In this document: piece by piece, positions 22,479 to 29,900 of the stretch
Numbering within the stretch: the first letter of the stretch is position 1
Layout of the letters: each line of letters opens with the position of its first letter
From: Anaerolineae bacterium
GTDB taxonomy: Bacteria; Chloroflexota; Anaerolineae; Aggregatilineales; Phototrophicaceae
NCBI GenBank assembly: GCA_022843385.1
Contig: JALHNT010000066.1
Coordinates: 1-38,247 of the forward strand
Length of the DNA stretch: 38,247 bases
Direction of reading: 5' to 3'
Notes under the pieces: model-generated
Told to the model about the DNA's origin: nothing
Database searches by the model: none
The model's input: only the letters and a program-made list of their open reading frames with translations
Made by a program: the position numbers and the translations under genes

Positions 22479-22884
22479 GGTCGGACTCTTTACGCCACAT
22501 CACCGTGATAATCGTTGGCGAATCATCACCTTCCAGCAAGATCTCATCAATCAGGTCGCCCAGCTTGGAGCGCAGCGCGATCATGACATTGCTGCTCGAC
22601 GCGCCAGCCAACCAGGGCGTGACAACCGAAAGCTGCACGCCGGTCTTGTCTTCGTTCAGGACGCCATTGAAATGCAGGGTATGCCCCGTGCCAGTTTTGA
22701 GCACCAACTCGGCCAGTGTCGCGGCGACGCTGGCGAGCTGTGCCTGGCGTGAAGGGGGAAACCCCAGCAAGCCTGCGGCGCGGCGAGCCGTATTGCGCGC
22801 GATCATGACATCAACCGCCGTCTCGACATTGACCGAGAGGACGGGCGGTTGCATGGTGTAGGGGCCTTTATGCCGTGCGGTCAT
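22456..22884 (-). CDS. RsbT-like protein with degraded ATP-binding motifs
   Basis: The 142-residue protein resembles RsbT-type serine kinases and anti-sigma ATPases in its first half: VETAVDVMIARNTARRAAGLLGFPPS, shown here in parts (ETAVDVMIARNTARRAAGLL, then GFPPSRQAQLASVAATLAEL). In RsbT the following N-box reads ELxxN; here it is ELVLK, so the Mg-binding Asn is lost. No DxGxG box is visible later. It may be a folded but inactive relative that binds partners. The gene starts 3 nt after the CheY-like gene and overlaps cheW. RsbT-like proteins usually act with STAS proteins (RsbR/RsbS), which are absent here. Placement beside CheW suggests a role in the same complex, which is inference. Confidence 0.65.
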   Translation of the reverse strand: MTARHKGPYTMQPPVLSVNVETAVDVMIARNTARRAAGLLGFPPSRQAQLASVAATLAELVLKTGTGHTLHFNGVLNEDKTGVQLSVVTPWLAGASSSNVMIALRSKLGDLIDEILLEGDDSPTIITVMWRKESDHVQPTQP

Positions 22885-22887
22885 CCG

Positions 22888-23262
22888 TTATTCTACCAAA
22901 CCCATCTCTTGCAAAGTGTTCATCAAATGTTCTGTGGCAAAGACATCCTTCGGGATGTAGTCGTCGGCGCCGGCCTGCAACCCGGACATCGTGGCCTGGG
23001 CTTCATCGCGCTCGGTCAGCATGATAATCGGGATCGACTGGGTATCCGGCGAACGTTTGAGACGGCGGCAAACCTGAAAGCCATCCATCCCGGGCAGCTT
23101 GACATCCAGAACAATCAGCGAGGGGTGTTTTTCCATCACCGCCCGTATGCCATCCAGTCCATCATAGGCGACACGCACCGAAAGCCCCATACTTTCGAGC
23201 ATGGCTTTAATCTGCGCAGCTTGCGTTTTGCTGTCTTCGATCAAGAGTACATCGAGTGCCAT
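22888..23262 (-). CDS. CheY-like single-domain response regulator
   Basis: The 124-residue protein is a complete receiver domain: acidic pocket Glu9-Asp10 (LLIEDS), phospho-acceptor Asp53 in LIVLDVKLPGMDG, the switch Thr in PIIMLTERDE and the conserved Lys in YIPKDVF. It has no output domain, so it acts by binding a partner when phosphorylated. It is the first gene of a packed operon with the RsbT-like, CheW and receiver-Roadblock genes. The ATG at 23262 lacks an obvious ribosome site. A TATAAT box lies about 50 nt upstream. The cognate kinase is not in this window. Confidence 0.92.
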   Translation of the reverse strand: MALDVLLIEDSKTQAAQIKAMLESMGLSVRVAYDGLDGIRAVMEKHPSLIVLDVKLPGMDGFQVCRRLKRSPDTQSIPIIMLTERDEAQATMSGLQAGADDYIPKDVFATEHLMNTLQEMGLVE

Positions 23263-23310
23263 AGGGATTGTTCGCGGTTTGAGTTGGCGTTACCGCTCTC
23301 CTTTCTTCTC

Positions 23311-23316
23311 ATTATA
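23311..23316 (-). promoter_or_regulatory. -10 box of the CheY-like operon
   Basis: The minus strand reads TATAAT in the context CGCATATAATGAG, about 50 nt before the CheY-like start. A -35 element is not obvious. Together with the hairpin just upstream it suggests that this operon is transcribed separately from cheB. Confidence 0.4.
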
Positions 23317-23336
23317 TGCGAACCCTGATAAATGAA

Positions 23337-23358
23337 AGCGTTTGGAAAAACAAACGCT
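23337..23358 (-). terminator. Probable terminator after cheB
   Basis: On the minus strand AGCGTTTG pairs with CAAACGCT across a six-base loop, 12 nt after the cheB stop, and the stem runs into TTTCATTT. The 8-bp stem and the T-rich tail support an intrinsic terminator. Confidence 0.55.
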
Positions 23359-23370
23359 GTCTCTAGTATC

Positions 23371-24465
23371 TTATATAAGTCGCAACACTGCCTCAATGAT
23401 TTCAGGGGGAGACAGCACTTGTTCCGCCCCACCGCGTTCCACGGCTGCTGCCGGCATCCCGAACACCGTACAACTGGCCTCATCCTGTGCAAAGGTTCGC
23501 CCGCCGGACTGGCGCAGCGCCAGCAAACCGGCTGCACCATCGTCACCCATTCCGGTCAGAATCACGCCGATGCCGGATGCTCCACACACTTCCGCCACTG
23601 AGGTGAGCAGCACATCCACCGAAGGAAAGTAACGATAACCGCCCAGCCGACGCACAAACTGGAAAATCAGATCATCATCGTTGTTGCGCCCGATGCGCAG
23701 GTGTTTGCCCCCTGGCGCGATGTAAACCTTACCGGATTCAATGAACTGCCCTTCGCGGGCGATGCTGACCGGCAGGCGGCTGCTGTTGCTCAGCCAGCGC
23801 GACAAGCCTGAGACGAATTCATCTGGCATATGCTGGACAATGACAATCGGCAGACTGAAATCTGCTGGAACACCATGCAGCAAATCGGCCAGGGCGCTGG
23901 GACCGCCGGCGCTGGCCCCAATCGCCAGCAGTTCCGGTTTGATCTTTAATTCGCCGGTGCCAATCCGTTCCACTCGTCCACTGGACTGGGGCAGCTCGAC
24001 GGTACGATGGAGCAGCCCATTTGGGGCAGCATCTGAATCGGGTGACCAGCGCCGCACCACACTGACACCAGACATCGCCAACAGGGTATTGGTGAACTGG
24101 CGCTGGCTGGCATCAAAATTCGGGTCTTGCCGCGCGGGTGGTTTAGGGAGCAGCGCCAGCGCTCCGGCCTCCAGCGCCTTAAACGACATATCAATATCTT
24201 CTTCCAGCAGCGCGCTCACCATCACGATGGGCGTGGGCCGGCGCGACATAATCTGCCGTGTGGCTTCGAAACCGTCCATACGCGGCATGCGAATATCCAT
24301 CGAGATCACATCTGGTTGAAGAGCGTCTGCCATTTCTACCGCTTCCTGCCCATCGCGCGCTTCACCCACCACCTGCAAACCCGGCGTCTCTTTGATCATT
24401 CCCGTCAAATGATAACGCACCGTCGGGCTGTCATCAGCCACCAGGACACGAATGGCTTGCGTCAT
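23371..24465 (-). CDS. cheB: CheB-type protein-glutamate methylesterase
   Basis: The 364-residue protein has a receiver domain (Asp11-Asp12; phospho-acceptor Asp57 in VISMDIRMPRMDG), a linker, and a methylesterase domain. The catalytic triad is visible: Ser in AIGASAGGPSAL, His in IVIVQHMPDEF, and Asp in ILTGMGDDGAAGL. CheB removes methyl groups from, or deamidates, glutamyl side chains of chemoreceptors and so resets sensitivity. No receptor or CheR gene is present nearby. The frame is open from a TTG at 24468, but the ATG at 24465 is the natural start. It appears to be its own transcription unit ahead of the CheY-like operon. Confidence 0.95.
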   Translation of the reverse strand: MTQAIRVLVADDSPTVRYHLTGMIKETPGLQVVGEARDGQEAVEMADALQPDVISMDIRMPRMDGFEATRQIMSRRPTPIVMVSALLEEDIDMSFKALEAGALALLPKPPARQDPNFDASQRQFTNTLLAMSGVSVVRRWSPDSDAAPNGLLHRTVELPQSSGRVERIGTGELKIKPELLAIGASAGGPSALADLLHGVPADFSLPIVIVQHMPDEFVSGLSRWLSNSSRLPVSIAREGQFIESGKVYIAPGGKHLRIGRNNDDDLIFQFVRRLGGYRYFPSVDVLLTSVAEVCGASGIGVILTGMGDDGAAGLLALRQSGGRTFAQDEASCTVFGMPAAAVERGGAEQVLSPPEIIEAVLRLI

Positions 24466-24682
24466 CAAACACAGTTACTCCGTTAAATCAACAGATTTAC
24501 AAACTTTATTCAATCGTACCCCTAATACCCGAAGTCACCAATTGAGAAGAACGAAAAAGAGGTTTGAATCCTGCAAACCTGCCCAATAGACGAGCGGGCT
24601 GTTGTTGATGCTGCATAGCCGAATGACAGCATCAGATGAGCAGCTAATGAAACCAGATGCCCCTATCACGGCGTAATGGTGT

Positions 24683-24688
24683 TATAAT
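24683..24688 (+). promoter_or_regulatory. -10 box upstream of tatA
   Basis: TATAAT lies 33 nt before the tatA start in the context GTTATAATCA. A -35 of weak quality at best is seen upstream. Confidence 0.42.
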
Positions 24689-24721
24689 CATCAGCGTCGT
24701 ATAGTGTGAAGGAGAAATGCC

Positions 24722-24913
24722 GTGCCGAACTTCGGACCAACTGAACTGATTATCATTTTGGTCATCGTCATTCTGCTCTTCGGCGTAGGTCGCGTGGGGA
24801 AAATTGGTGGTGAATTAGGCAGCGCTGTCGCCAATTTCCGTAAAGGAATGCAGGAAGGCGCGAAGGGAAAGACTGAAACCACCGAAGCGACTCCAACGGA
24901 AACCAAGTCCTAA
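24722..24913 (+). CDS. tatA: Twin-arginine translocase subunit TatA/TatE
   Basis: The 63-residue protein has the TatA plan: a short N-terminus (PNFGPTE), one membrane helix (LIIILVIVILLFGVGRV), the hinge with Phe-Gly, then an amphipathic helix (KIGGELGSAVANFRKGMQEG) and an acidic, Thr-rich tail. TatA forms the pore part of the Tat pathway, which exports folded proteins. It starts with GTG, chosen because AAGGAG lies 8 nt upstream; the ATG at 24717 is out of frame. tatB and tatC are not adjacent. A clear terminator follows, so the gene is monocistronic. Confidence 0.93.
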   Translation: MPNFGPTELIIILVIVILLFGVGRVGKIGGELGSAVANFRKGMQEGAKGKTETTEATPTETKS

Positions 24914-24942
24914 GCGACATCTGATCACCGGACGAGATTACA

Positions 24943-24965
24943 GGCCCCTGCCACGGGGCTTTTTG
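24943..24965 (+). terminator. Intrinsic terminator of tatA
   Basis: GCCCC (24944-24948) pairs with GGGGC (24955-24959), followed at once by five T residues. This is a standard intrinsic terminator, 30 nt after the tatA stop and just before the end of the convergent DUF1992 gene. Confidence 0.75.
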
Positions 24966-24967
24966 TA

Positions 24968-25432
24968 TTATGGCGTTGTCACAGACTTCAGCCGTTCCAG
25001 TTCGCGTGACCAGTTCAATACCGCCAGATGCAGGGTATTGACGGGTACTTTGAGGTTGTAGTCCAGCACCTCGCGGTTGAACGCGCCGAATGCCACGCTC
25101 AGTTGTTGTTGGGCTGTTGACCAATCGGCCGCAGCCTGAAGTGCTCTGTGTGTTTCATCGCCACTGGATTGTCGATACTGTTGATAGGCGCGCCCCAGTC
25201 GTCCCAGAATGCGTTCGCGCTTCTTCGCCAGTTCCTTGCCCTGTACGACCCAATCCGGCGCATAATTGTTGTCACGCATGATTTTGTAGGCCAACTGCAT
25301 GTCAGCCGGTGTGTAGGGATCATCCTGCAGATCCAGCGGCTGACTTTCACCGGGCAATTGCCTGAACTCACCCTCATCCATCGCCTGACGAATCAGCTTG
25401 TCGATATGCGATTCCCAGCGCTGCGAATTCAT
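24968..25432 (-). CDS. DUF1992 (DnaJ-homologue subfamily C member 28-like) protein
   Basis: The 154-residue protein matches the conserved DUF1992 region: WESHIDKLIRQAMDEGEFRQLPG, given here in pieces (HIDKLIRQAMDEGEF, then LPGESQPLDLQDDPY), AYKIMRDNNYAPDWV and a following helical part with Lys/Arg-rich KELAKKRERILGRL. The family is widespread in bacteria and eukaryotes but its biochemical role is not established. I prefer the ATG at 25432 with GAGGT about 8 nt upstream. A longer frame opens at 25465, but that ATG coincides with a TATAAT box and would be nearly leaderless. It is convergent with tatA. Confidence 0.85.
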   Translation of the reverse strand: MNSQRWESHIDKLIRQAMDEGEFRQLPGESQPLDLQDDPYTPADMQLAYKIMRDNNYAPDWVVQGKELAKKRERILGRLGRAYQQYRQSSGDETHRALQAAADWSTAQQQLSVAFGAFNREVLDYNLKVPVNTLHLAVLNWSRELERLKSVTTP

Positions 25433-25463
25433 CACTATGACCTCATGGCTTATTGTGCCTGCC

Positions 25464-25469
25464 ATTATA
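25464..25469 (-). promoter_or_regulatory. -10 box of the DUF1992 gene
   Basis: The minus strand reads CGCTATAATGG about 32 nt before the chosen start codon. No matching -35 is seen at 17 nt. The box supports the downstream start at 25432. Confidence 0.4.
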
Positions 25470-25616
25470 GCGGGTCAATCCAATTGCGGTGTAATCAGTA
25501 GCAGCGGGCATGCCTTGCGGAGTAACAGAAGACCAACCTGCACGCTGCTCACAGCAGCAACTCACGCTCGTCTCCGCGCGTATAATGACAGCAGAGTCAA
25601 TCACTGAGAAAGCGCC

Positions 25617-26312
25617 ATGTTGACTGCCCCCAATCGTCGTCTGTGGATTTCTGGCCTGGCACTGGTCGCCGTGTTCGTACTATGGAATGTGCCGCAGCTC
25701 GATGCTGTTCTGTATCCATTTCGATTGTTCGTCACCTACGTCCATGAAGCCGGGCACGGCCTGGCGGCGCTGCTGACAGGTGGACGATTTCTTGGTTTCG
25801 AAGTCTTTCACAACGGCGCGGGGCTGGCGCGCACGGCGGGAGGCAGCCCGCTGTTTATCCTGCCGGCTGGCTATCTGGGAGCCGCCTTGTTCGGGGCGGT
25901 GCTGTTCTTCCTGGTCAATCGTTATCACCGCGCCCGGATCATCGCCATGAGTCTGGGGGTTCTTTTGATTCTGTTCACGCTGCTGTTTGGACTGGGATCA
26001 CTGACAGCGCTGGTGGTCGGCTTGGCCTTCGGTGCGCTGCTGATCGGGCTGGGCTGGAAAGCGAATGAGGATATCACCGCCTTTGTGCTGAGCCTGCTCG
26101 CAATCCTGACGGGGCTGAACGCCGTCTTCGACATCTGGTATCTGGTGGGGAACAGCGGCGCGGGATTGGGCGATATCCGTAATGATGCAGCAGCTTTTTC
26201 AGCGACGGTCTTCCCGCTGCCGGGGGCGGTGTGGGCGCTCATCTGGGCGGGGATTGCGGTATGGATGTTGTGGCTCTCAGTCTATCACAGCATCATCAAG
26301 CAGCGGGACTAA
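25617..26312 (+). CDS. M50B-type membrane metalloprotease-like protein
   Basis: This 231-residue polytopic protein has the zinc-binding motif HEAGH in VTYVHEAGHGLAALLTGG (residues ~38-56), followed by a Gly-Gly loop and FILPAGYLGAALFGA, a pattern of the M50B-like peptidase family. About six membrane helices are predicted. M50 enzymes cleave within or next to the membrane, often releasing anti-sigma or regulatory factors. A third zinc ligand (a later Asp or Asn in a helix) is plausible in ILTGLNAVFDIWYLVG. The ATG at 25617 follows a purine-rich GAGAAAG; a TATAAT lies at 25581-25586. The substrate is unknown. Confidence 0.83.
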   Translation: MLTAPNRRLWISGLALVAVFVLWNVPQLDAVLYPFRLFVTYVHEAGHGLAALLTGGRFLGFEVFHNGAGLARTAGGSPLFILPAGYLGAALFGAVLFFLVNRYHRARIIAMSLGVLLILFTLLFGLGSLTALVVGLAFGALLIGLGWKANEDITAFVLSLLAILTGLNAVFDIWYLVGNSGAGLGDIRNDAAAFSATVFPLPGAVWALIWAGIAVWMLWLSVYHSIIKQRD

Positions 26313-26321
26313 TGCGAGTTG

Positions 26322-26357
26322 ATTCGCACGATTCGTCAGATTCGTCAGATTCGCATC
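26322..26357 (+). repeat. 9-bp tandem repeat, four units
   Basis: Units ATTCGCACG, ATTCGTCAG, ATTCGTCAG and ATTCGCATC follow each other directly, just after the protease gene. The unit resembles the AAATTCGTC unit found 200 bp downstream. Confidence 0.65.
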
Positions 26358-26431
26358 ACTCCTTTTTGCGATTCGTGAATCATGTCCACCCGTTTTCCCT
26401 CATTCGTTGCAACTGTTGCAAGTCCCTTTTT

Positions 26432-26476
26432 ATGCAACTCCGGTTTTGTGTCGTCGTCGTCGTCGTCGGACAGACA
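26432..26476 (+). repeat. Dispersed repeat family 1, copy 2
   Basis: It matches 9203-9236 on both sides of a TCG triplet tract that has six units here and two there. Confidence 0.65.
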
Positions 26477-26545
26477 CAACGACACAGACGCAGACATAAA
26501 GGCCAACACAGAGGACACAGAGAACACAGAGTGAAGACCGAGCAA

Positions 26546-26616
26546 AACTGCACAAAATTCGTCAAATTCGTCAAATTCGTCAAAGTCAAAACCGCATTTT
26601 GTGAACATTTCCCTCA
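26546..26616 (+). repeat. Dispersed repeat family 2, copy 2
   Basis: It contains three tandem AAATTCGTC units (26555-26581) and ends in TTTTGTGAAC plus TTTCCCTCA, matching the copy at 5408-5460 in inverse orientation. The extra units account for most of the size difference. Confidence 0.7.
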
Positions 26617-26668
26617 ATCCTGACTCAGAACCATTGGGACGAACGATTGGGCGGGTGGTTCGTGAACC

Positions 26669-26686
26669 GGTGTGGCCTGCCACACC
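26669..26686. repeat. Perfect 8-bp palindromic hairpin
   Basis: GGTGTGGC and GCCACACC are separated by two bases. A second small palindrome, GGTTCGTGAACC, sits directly before it. It could serve as a stop for the minus-strand TIR-WD40 transcript, although it lies 224 bp beyond that stop codon. Confidence 0.45.
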
Positions 26687-26909
26687 GCCTACGAGAAGAT
26701 TACTCCCGATTGCCCCGTTACGGGTGAACTTTTGGTAAACTTTTTGGTACGACTTAAGCCGAGTCGGCGTTAACCCTTCTGCGGGAGCGGGGAGGTTAAG
26801 GCTGTCGGCGCGGGGTTAGAGAACGGTTGGGATAAATCAGGGTTGAGGGAGCAGATTTAGGACAGGATGGCGCGAGCGACGGAACAGCCCCCGCGCCACC
26901 CGACATGCC

Positions 26910-29900
26910 CTACGTCCCGGCGAACTGGGGGCAGGTCGGCTCGTCATCCGGGAGGTTGAACTGCTGCCGTTCTTCTGGCGTGAAGTCGCGGAAGACGCGG
27001 GCGCAGGCCGCCGCGAGAAAGGCTTCGTCATTCACATACCACAAGCGCAGTGTTTCATCTTCTGACCAGGAGAGGATGCGACCATCGGATAACTCGCCTG
27101 CGACCCGTACGGCTTGAGTGTGCCCTTCCAGCACAGCTAGCGGTTGCCCGTCGTTCTTCCACAAGCGCAGTGTGCTGTCCTCTGACCAGGAGAGAAGGCG
27201 GCCATCCGATAGCTCCAACGCGCCACGCACACCATTGGTATGCCCCTCTAATGCCACAAGCGGTTGCCCCTGGCTGTTCCACAGCCGCAGCGTGCCATCC
27301 CCAGACCAAGAGAGGATGCGACCATCGGACAACTCCAGCGCACCATGCACATCGTTAGCGTGTCCCATCCCTTTCAGCGCTTCTCCGTTACCGCTCCACA
27401 AGCGGAGTGTGTTATCAAATGACCAGGAGAGGATGCGGCCATCCGACAGCTCCAGCGCACCCCAAACGCTGAACACATGGCCTTTCAGCACGGTCAACGC
27501 TTCTCCGTTACCGCTCCACAAGCGGAGTGTGTTATCAAATGACCAGGAGAGGATGCGGCCATCCGACAGCTCCAGCGCACCATTCACCTCGTCCGTATGC
27601 CCCTCCAGAACGGCCAGTGATTGCCCCTCACTGCCCCAGAACCGTAGCGAATTGTCTGCTGACCAGGAGAGGAAACGACCATCAGACAGTTCCAGTGCGC
27701 CATTCACCTCGTCCGTATGCCCCTCCAGAACGGCCAGTGATTGCCCCTCACTGCCCCAGAACCGTAGCGAATTGTCTGCTGACCAGGAGAGGATGCGACC
27801 ATCGGACAGCTCCAGCGCACCCCATAGTCTTTCAGTATGCCCTTGCAGCACAGCCGGTGCTTGTCCGTCGCTGCTCCATAGACGCAGCGTACCATCAAAT
27901 GACCAGGAGAGGATGCGGCCATCGGACAACTCCAGCGCACCCCATACTCTGTCAGTATGTCCCTCCACTACAGTCAGCGCTTGCCCGTCGCCGCTCCACA
28001 GCTTCAGTATGTTGGTATCCCAAGACCAAGAGAGGATGCGGCCATTGACCAGCTCCAGCGCACCATTCACCCTCTCAGTATTCCCCTCCAGCACGTCCAA
28101 TGCTTGCCCCTCACTGCTCCACAGCCGCAGCGTGCCATCTGCTGACCAGGAAAGGATGCGACCATCAGATAGCACCAGCGCACCATTCACCCTCTCGCTA
28201 TGCCCCTCCAGCACGTCCAGCGCTTGCCCCTCACTGCTCCACAGCCGCAGTGTGGCGTCATCTGACCAGGAGAGGATGCGACCATCAGATAGCACCAGCG
28301 CACCATTCACCCTCTCAGTATTCCCCTCCAGCACGTCCAGCGCTTGCCCCTCACTGCTCCACAGCCGCAGTGTGGCGTCATCTGACCAGGAGAGGATGCG
28401 ACCATCGGACAACTCCAGCGCACCATCCACCCACTCGCTATGCCCCTCCAGCACGTCCAGTGCTTGCCCCTCACTGCTTCGCAGCCGCAGCGTGCCATCC
28501 TCCGACCAGGAAAGGATGCGACCATCGGACAGCTCTAGCGCACCCCATACGCTGTCAGTATGTCCCTCTAGAACGGTCAAGGCTTGCCCGTCACTGCTCC
28601 ATAGACGCAGCGTACCATCAAATGACCAGGAGAGGATGCGACCATCGGACAACTCCAGCGCCCTCAATATTCTTTGAGTATGCCCTTGCAGCACCGCCAG
28701 TGCTTGCCCGTCGCTGCTCCATAGACGCAGCGTACCATCAAATGACCAGGAGAGGATACGGCCATCGGACAACTCCAGCGCACCATTCACCCTCTCAGCA
28801 TGCCCCTCCAGCACGTCCAATGCTTGCCCCTCACTGCTCCACAGCCGCAGTGTGGCGTCATCTGACCAGGAGAGGATGCGACCATCGGACAATTCCAGAG
28901 CACCATTCACCTCTTCTGTATGGCCTTGCAGCACGGCCAGGACTTGCCCATCGCTGCTCCAAAGCCTTAGTGTGGTATCTTGTGACCATGAAAGAAGACG
29001 ACCATCAGATAGCTCCAGCGCGCCCATTAGGGTCTCAGTGTGGCCTTCCAGCACCGCTAGGCCATAATTGGGACGATCAAGACTCACCTGTAAGACGTCA
29101 CGGGCTTGCTGCGTGTTAGCTGTACGTAAAGCACGAATTGCCAGCAAAGAAGCCGTTTCATCGTTTCCATTAGGTAGTTCAAATAGTCTTTCACTGTATG
29201 AGGCAAGCCGCTGCGACTCGACGACGCGCAGTTGTTCCTCGCCGACGGCGATCTGCTCGGCGACAGTGGTCAGGGTGGGAATGACAACGGCGACACGGGT
29301 GTTGGCATCACCGGCGGCCTGTTCAGCGGCAGCCCGTTCGGTGGCGGCCAGATCGAGCTGCTGATTGCTCGAATCGACCACTTCACGCAGGATGGCCGCG
29401 GCATAGGTGGCGTCGGCGCGGGAGGTGGCGACTTCAGCGGCAGCGTCGGCGACCTGGGTGTTGGCGGCATCCAGCGTGACCGGAACCGGCGTCAGAGTAG
29501 CGTTGGCGATAGCGACCTGGGTGTTGGCGGCGTTGGCCGACTCGGTGGATTGCAAGCCGGTGAGGAATGCGGCGATGGCGAACAGGATGGCGACGACGGC
29601 CACCAGCGTGCCGACGATGCTGGCGCGGCGGATGGCGCGAAGCTGGCGGGTGCGGCGGTCGCTGGCCTGGATGTAGGCTTGCTGCAAGTCGGTGGGGGGC
29701 GGCTGCTTGTCGGCGCTGGCGGCCAGCCAGGTCTGGGCCTGCGCCAGTTCGGTGTCCAGCAGCAGGAAGCTGGCATCGCGTCCACGCCGATCCCACTCGG
29801 CGGCGCGCAGTTCGAGGGTGGTGTGTTGTTCCTTGTGGGCGTAGTCGGTGCGGATGATGGTGAAGAGGGCGTCGAAGCGGCTGGCGAAATCGTCAGCGGC

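Larger units (their letters stand above)
26313..26909. other. 597-bp repeat-rich intergenic region without a supported gene
   Basis: This gap holds a 9-bp tandem repeat (26322-26357), a copy of dispersed repeat family 1 (26432-26476), an ACACAGAG-rich purine tract (~26505-26530), a copy of family 2 (26546-26616) and a perfect hairpin (26669-26686). The short frames through it encode only repeat-derived peptides such as KFVKFVKFVK and are not genes. Confidence 0.6.

Noticed and set aside
21015..24465. Complete chemotaxis operon
   Set aside because: cheB, cheW and a CheY-like gene are present, but CheA, CheR and receptor genes are not in the window, so only a partial or rewired set can be claimed.
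24550..24570. tRNA-like T-arm (GGTTTGAATCC) near 24.55 kb
   Set aside because: Only a 7-bp hairpin can be formed (AGGTTTG/CAAACCT); no acceptor, D or anticodon stems surround it.
26231..26623. Short frames encoding KFVKFVK-like or DEFDEF peptides
   Set aside because: Their peptides are produced by the 9-bp tandem repeats; no start signals.
27118..28677. 519-codon plus-strand frame of Ser/Pro/Arg-rich repeats
   Set aside because: Antisense shadow of the WD40 repeats; the repetitive look comes from the 120-bp units of the true gene.
27015..29054. CRISPR-like or satellite repeat array
   Set aside because: Units are 120 bp, in frame, and encode WD40 motifs throughout; there are no short repeats with unique spacers.
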